From the NCBI GenBank assembly GCA_023634235.1, contig JAMKCF010000022.1, positions 8,176,541-8,240,540 on the forward strand: DNA of 64,000 bases. Reading direction: 5' to 3'. This DNA is from Pisaster brevispinus (Eukaryota > Echinodermata > Asteroidea > Forcipulatida > Asteriidae). Of the stretch, positions 60,668 through 64,000 are shown piece after piece. Positions within the stretch are counted from its first letter, which is position 1. Every line of letters starts with the position of its first letter. The notes under the pieces were generated by a model that was given only the letters and a program-made list of their open reading frames with translations, searched no databases and was not told the origin of the DNA. Position numbers and translations under genes: made by a program.

Positions 60668-63492
60668 CTATAAAAAAACACAAGCAATAAATGGATGAAT
60701 ATTTTCTATAATGAATACAGGTTCTATAAGTTATCTTTGTACAACTTGTATCTTTGTACGTTACATTTAACGTTTTGTCACAGCTTGTTTGTTGCTTTCT
60801 TGTCGTTACAAGGCATTCTTCGTTTACGCAGCTAGTGCAGAAATTTGGCACTTGCCCAGTAAGCAAAGAATGGTGATTGCAAGCGCAGAATTCGGGGGTA
60901 AGCAGAACCATGAAATTGGGTCCAGGTGAATTGGGTCAATAGGGGGCGCAATTATATAGTCGATCTTTTGAATGCTTTTATTACAGTCCAAATTTGAAAC
61001 TTTGACTCAAACGTTTTTGTTCTTCACCTGATCTCAATCAGCTTCACTGCTTCGCCAAGTACCAGGATGACCAGCGGCCAGAGTAGAGCTATGAGCCACA
61101 CCTCTAAGGGGACATCAGTAAGTGACACCACTTCACCGGTGTCTGCTGCCCATATCCGAACATCCAGTAGGAAGTAGATAACTTGGAACAAAAGGCTGGA
61201 GGGAAACAGATATAACAACACTTAACTTACCTCATGGTGAGTCTGTCATTGTTCCCACCATCTCTAACTAAAGTTATAATTGCTATGGGATAAAGAATAC
61301 TATTTTGGTTTTTCCCTTGCACCAGTGCAGAGAGTAAAACCTAAATAGTTTTCTTTGTACTGATGCAATTATCGTATCTGTTAAATTGTTGCGATACCCA
61401 CTCTTATTTACAGGGTTCGAACTGGCCTTCGTCAAAGGGCATGCTTGGTGATCTAGTGATTACGACATCTGCAGGGGGGGGGGGCATAGTTCAAATCCTA
61501 CCTGAGTAGCCTGTGGACTTTTGTGTGGGGACTAAAGGGGACTTAAGGGGATGTGACTTTTTTGTTACAAATATCAAGTTATAAACCACAAGAGAAACTG
61601 AGTGAGTAGACTCTACTTACAGGACAATGACAGTGGCACACCACAGGCGGTTGGTGAAGGGATGTTTCTTCCACAGTGGCTTGAGGCTGTGCACATAGCT
61701 CACTGAGGTCACAACTGGGATAAATGAATCAATACACATGATGGTTACCTCAAGCTTTATAACACCACACTTCCACTGAGTACCTTAAAGTGTTACCTTT
61801 TCAAAGATGCTAGGTCCTGTTTTTGACCAGTTTGACTCAACAATTTAGACTTCAATTTCAAATTGCTTGTTTCATAGATTGGGAAAGTTTACAAGCTTAC
61901 AAGGTATTGCCCCAAATTTACCATTGATAAGTGGTAATAATTAAAAACTAAAAATTAATAATTGCAGGGATCCCGACATTATCTTATTTTCATGTAAAAA
62001 CAATTTTGTGCATTGTGAGTGGCAAATGCCCAAGTTTTAGTATGTTTTTTGTTTTTAAATTATCAAGTAATAAACCACAAGGGAAACCGACTTGGTGAGT
62101 TTTAAATAATTTTGGGTTGAACAAAGACAAATTTACTAGAGAGAGACTTGACATCTGGATTATCGCGCCGTGCGGCACTCTAGCAACTGAGCTCTCTAAG
62201 CAAAGAATGGTGATCGCAAGCGCAGAATTTGGTGGTGAGCAGAGCCATGATAATGAGCCCTGGTTTATACAGGTGGCCCCTTTGGAATATTGTACTGGAA
62301 ACAGTTGACACTGAGAAGGAATCTAGACATAGAACATTTCAACTCTGGTTCACCTTAGGAAACGACTGCAAAAGCAGCAAATCTCTTCAATCCGCTGCAT
62401 ATAAATCATTTTCTTTAGCCGCTCCAGGACTGTGGAACAATCTTCCCATCACAATACGCACCTCAAATTCACTGCCTATTTTCAAGAAAGCACTTTAAAA
62501 AAATATTTTTCCTTAGAGTTTTCTGTAAATTGCTTTTTGTTCATTTGTTGTATTATTTGCCATGCTATTGTCTGCTTGCTAAAGCGCCGTGGTCTAAATG
62601 AAATGGCGCTATATAAAAGTCCAGTCAGTGCCAGTGTATGTATGTATGTATATGTATGTATGTATGTATGACTGGCGTCAAAGTTGGTTGTACTTACTGA
62701 AGAAGAAAAGTAAGAGCGACGTTTGAATGTTCTGAGCTAGGACAAGCTGATGGGATAGCCCCTCTTCTCTCAAACCATTCCATCGAGAAGTGGAATTCCT
62801 GTTAAAAACATTCATATTGATTAAGGACATGATAGTTTGGCTGGTAACCTTATTGTGGTGAGCATAATTGTGTGCTTAGCTACTTTTTGTGCTTATTATT
62901 AAGGAGTTTTATTACAGGAAAGCAGGGATGTGAGAGGTTTTCTCTCTGTAGATTCTTGAGTTTGCGTGGCACATAAATAATGTTGATTTCATCAAAATTG
63001 TTGTTATTATTACTATTGTCTCATCAAGGATGTCTCATAAGTGAACTTAATTATTGTATAAATTTTCATTTGTTAATTCTAGCTGTGAAGCCAAGGACTT
63101 TGAAAAAAATTGAACTTAATCACTGTTCTAGCCAAGAACCCAATGGAGAGAAGGAGGCAAGTTTCAGTTTAAGATATAGGAGGAAAAACCCAGAGAATTG
63201 TTCCAGGGAAAACCCATGCAATCAGGCAGGGACTGAAAACCCAGCCAAGATAATGCCCCCCGGCGGGATTTGAACCAGGGTCCTAGAGGTATATGGCAAG
63301 GAAATATGCCACTACACCGACCTGACCTCACTTAAAATGCTTGTACCTGTTCCCGAAGAATACATTGCACGAATCGATCGTCACTGCCGCCTTCCTGCAG
63401 AAGGCGTGCAGCGTCAGGGCGTGGCAAAACAACACGACGAAAACCGTGATGACAAACCGAACGAAAAAGTAAAACACATAGAGCTGGATCAC
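60595..63492 (-). CDS. TMEM94: TMEM94 (P-type-ATPase-like ER membrane protein), last five exons; 5' part outside window
   Basis: Five minus-strand exons join in phase into a ~193-residue C-terminus: 63347-63492, 62698-62798, 61621-61714, 61028-61195 and 60595-60667. They hold several hydrophobic spans (IQLYVFYFFVRFVITVFVV, IQTSLLLFFFIVTSV, LWCATVIVLLLFQVIYFLL, VWLIALLWPLVILVLGE), as in the C-terminal membrane bundle of P-type ATPases. The end, EAVKLIEIR, V-F-V-R-W-Q-R-R and LQFGTKLGMNSPF, matches the vertebrate TMEM94 C-terminus as I recall it (...KLGMNSPF); that is the main basis for the name. TMEM94 has been described as an ER magnesium-transport protein. It is tail-to-tail with MRPS7. A stop read straight after EIR is intronic. 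Confidence 0.85.
60800..60930 (-). mobile_element. partial MITE-B copy in the last TMEM94 intron
   Basis: It has 'GTGCAGAAATTTGGCACTTG', 'AAAGAATGGTGATTGCAAGC' and the end 'AACCATGAAATTGGGTCC'. Confidence 0.6.
61028..61195 (-). CDS. TMEM94: TMEM94 penultimate exon
   Basis: The acceptor is TTTCCCTCCAG and the donor ATCAG/GTGAAG. It encodes LLFQVIYFLLDVRIWAADTG, EVVSLTDVPLEVWLIALLWP and LVILVLGEAVKLIEI-R (last codon split). A non-spliced reading would stop at the TGA formed by the donor. Confidence 0.85.
61270..61520 (+). mobile_element. tRNA-derived SINE, family 3, degraded
   Basis: It has the body 'ATACTATTTTGGTTTTTCCC', then the head 'TGGTGATCTAGTGATTACGA' and 'ATAGTTCAAATCCTACCTGA', with a poly-G run inside the head. 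Confidence 0.5.
61621..61714 (-). CDS. TMEM94: TMEM94 third-last exon
   Basis: The acceptor is TTATCCCAG and the donor TCCT/GTAAGT. It encodes VTSVSYVHSLKPLWKKHPFT and NRLWCATVIV. Phase 1 in, 2 out, matching its neighbours. Confidence 0.8.
62070..62262. mobile_element. reverse SINE family 2 and a MITE-B fragment
   Basis: 62070-62195 shows, in reverse, 'TCAGTTGCTAGAGTGC', 'AAGTCTCTCTCTAGTAAATT' and the tail 'TTGTTCAACCCAAAA'. 62200-62262 shows 'AAAGAATGGTGATCGCAAGC' and 'GTGAGCAGAGCCATGA'. Confidence 0.55.
62280..62675 (+). pseudogene. 3' end of a CR1/L2-type non-LTR retrotransposon with (TATG)n tail
   Basis: The reading KSFSLAAPGLWNNLPITIRT followed by SNSLPIFKKAL is the conserved last segment of reverse-transcriptase polyproteins of CR1/L2/jockey-like LINEs (A-P-x-LWN-LP-x-x-IR). 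It is followed by 'TAAAGCGCCGTGGTCTAAAT', 'GCGCTATATAAAAG' and a (TATG)n run at about 62634-62670; short-repeat tails are typical of these elements. It is 5'-truncated, as is usual after incomplete reverse transcription. It sits in a TMEM94 intron. Confidence 0.75.
62698..62798 (-). CDS. TMEM94: TMEM94 fourth-last exon
   Basis: The acceptor is TTTTTAACAG and the donor TTCTTCA/GTAAGT. It encodes NSTSRWNGLREEGLSHQLVL and AQNIQTSLLLFFF. Phase 2 in, 1 out. An old LINE tail and microsatellite lie only about 25 bp beyond the donor. Confidence 0.78.
63083..63330 (-). mobile_element. tRNA-derived SINE, family 1, reverse copy
   Basis: It is the reverse counterpart of 250-500. The head, read on the minus strand, has 'GGTGTAGTGGCATATTTCCT' and 'CCCTGGTTCAAATCCCGCCG'; the body has 'GGGTTTTCAGTCCCTGCC' and 'TGATTAAGTTCAATTTTTT'. 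It ends about 17 bp from the TMEM94 exon at 63347. Confidence 0.75.
63347..63492 (-). CDS. TMEM94: TMEM94 fifth-last exon (first one visible)
   Basis: The acceptor is CCAATGCAG and the donor AACAG/GTACAA. It encodes VIQLYVFYFFVRFVITVFVV, LFCHALTLHAFC and RKAAVTIDSCNVFFGN, including one or two membrane spans. Phase 0 in, 2 out. Upstream exons are not visible in 63500-64000, which holds a partial MITE-A (63890-63920) and AT-rich intron. Confidence 0.78.
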
Positions 63493-64000
63493 CTGCATTG
63501 GAAGTATTAAAACAAAACAGGAGAAGTGAGCTCTGAAAAACTGAAAATTACACAAAAGATAGTGAATCGCTTCCACTAGTGGTACAATCCTTGTATCGTC
63601 ACCGTTTTCACAAAGAGCCATTAATGTCATAAGGCGTGATTGGTCTGAACATCCAAGAAGAAAAATGATGAAAAACACTTTTTGTCTTTGCCTTCTCCTT
63701 TTTCTACAGATATTCCTCTTTAAGGTTTGTCTCATTCACTAATTAATTACTGCTTATTGTGAGAAAACTTGCTGTCTTTCCTTTGTCAAGTCGGGGTCCA
63801 TTGTGGCAACGGTATTTTTAAAGGAAAATGGTCACTCCAGAAGCTCCAAAAAATAATACCACAACTTTTCTGAATACCGACCCAAAGTGGTTTAAGCAGC
63901 TCTATAAAATTGGGCCCAGTTCTGTAAAAGAGTTAAAGAATAGTCAGAACCTCAATCTGTCATGCTAGGCATGCAAATTAAAAAGGGAATAGCAGTGAGC

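Noticed and set aside
1..64000. CRISPR arrays, bacterial operons, riboswitches
   Set aside because: The DNA is animal and nuclear. None of the tandem repeats has the regular repeat-spacer form, and no prokaryotic gene is present.

Overview
The window is animal nuclear DNA: AT-rich, intron-rich and crowded with short mobile elements. Four protein-coding genes can be supported, and all have clear animal relatives. The gene set (CK1 delta/epsilon, mitochondrial ribosomal protein S7, TMEM94 and an intronless PAN plus fibrinogen-domain secreted protein), the multi-kilobase introns and the very many tRNA-derived SINEs and foldback MITEs point to a marine invertebrate deuterostome. I favour an echinoderm such as a sea star, but this is an inference and I did not identify a species.

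Layout. Positions 591-38055 (minus strand) hold six coding exons of a casein kinase I delta/epsilon gene. They encode the whole kinase domain, and the C-terminal tail lies left of the window. Its introns (1.0, 8.7, 3.9, 18.9 and 3.9 kb) hold almost only repeats. Head-to-head with it, 460 bp between the two ATGs, starts MRPS7 (plus strand, six exons, 38516-54834, 231 aa). MRPS7 intron 4 (11.4 kb) contains a complete antisense intronless gene (48930-49895, 321 aa) for a secreted PAN plus fibrinogen-related protein. Upstream of that gene is a tandem repeat packed with CCAAT boxes. After 5.8 kb of repeats come the last five exons of TMEM94 (minus strand, 60595-63492), tail-to-tail with MRPS7 and running off the right edge. 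Splice phases are consistent across every junction proposed.

Mobile DNA. Three DNA transposons have diagnosable ends: a Harbinger-like element with a TAA target duplication and a Myb/SANT-like ORF (3304-4156), a hAT-like element with an 8-bp duplication (11643-12930), and a TA-flanked element with perfect 25-bp inverted repeats ending 23 bp before MRPS7 exon 2 (40113-41015). Two copies of a retroelement-like unit (11309-11622 and 60110-60387) have 12-13 bp target duplications; the first is an almost perfect palindrome with 136-bp arms. Also present are two non-LTR retrotransposon fragments, at least four tRNA-like SINE families, several MITE families, G-rich and TACATGTA-rich minisatellites, and an unexplained cluster of eight identical or near-identical 15-mers (4737-6468).

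The four genes do not form a pathway. They are a circadian/Wnt kinase, a mitoribosomal protein, an ER P-type-ATPase-like membrane protein and a lectin-like secreted protein. I found no CRISPR array, no rRNA, no convincing functional tRNA and no clearly new enzymatic system. The most unusual features are the palindromic element, the CCAAT-box array, the 15-mer cluster and a cargo sequence shared by otherwise unrelated transposons.
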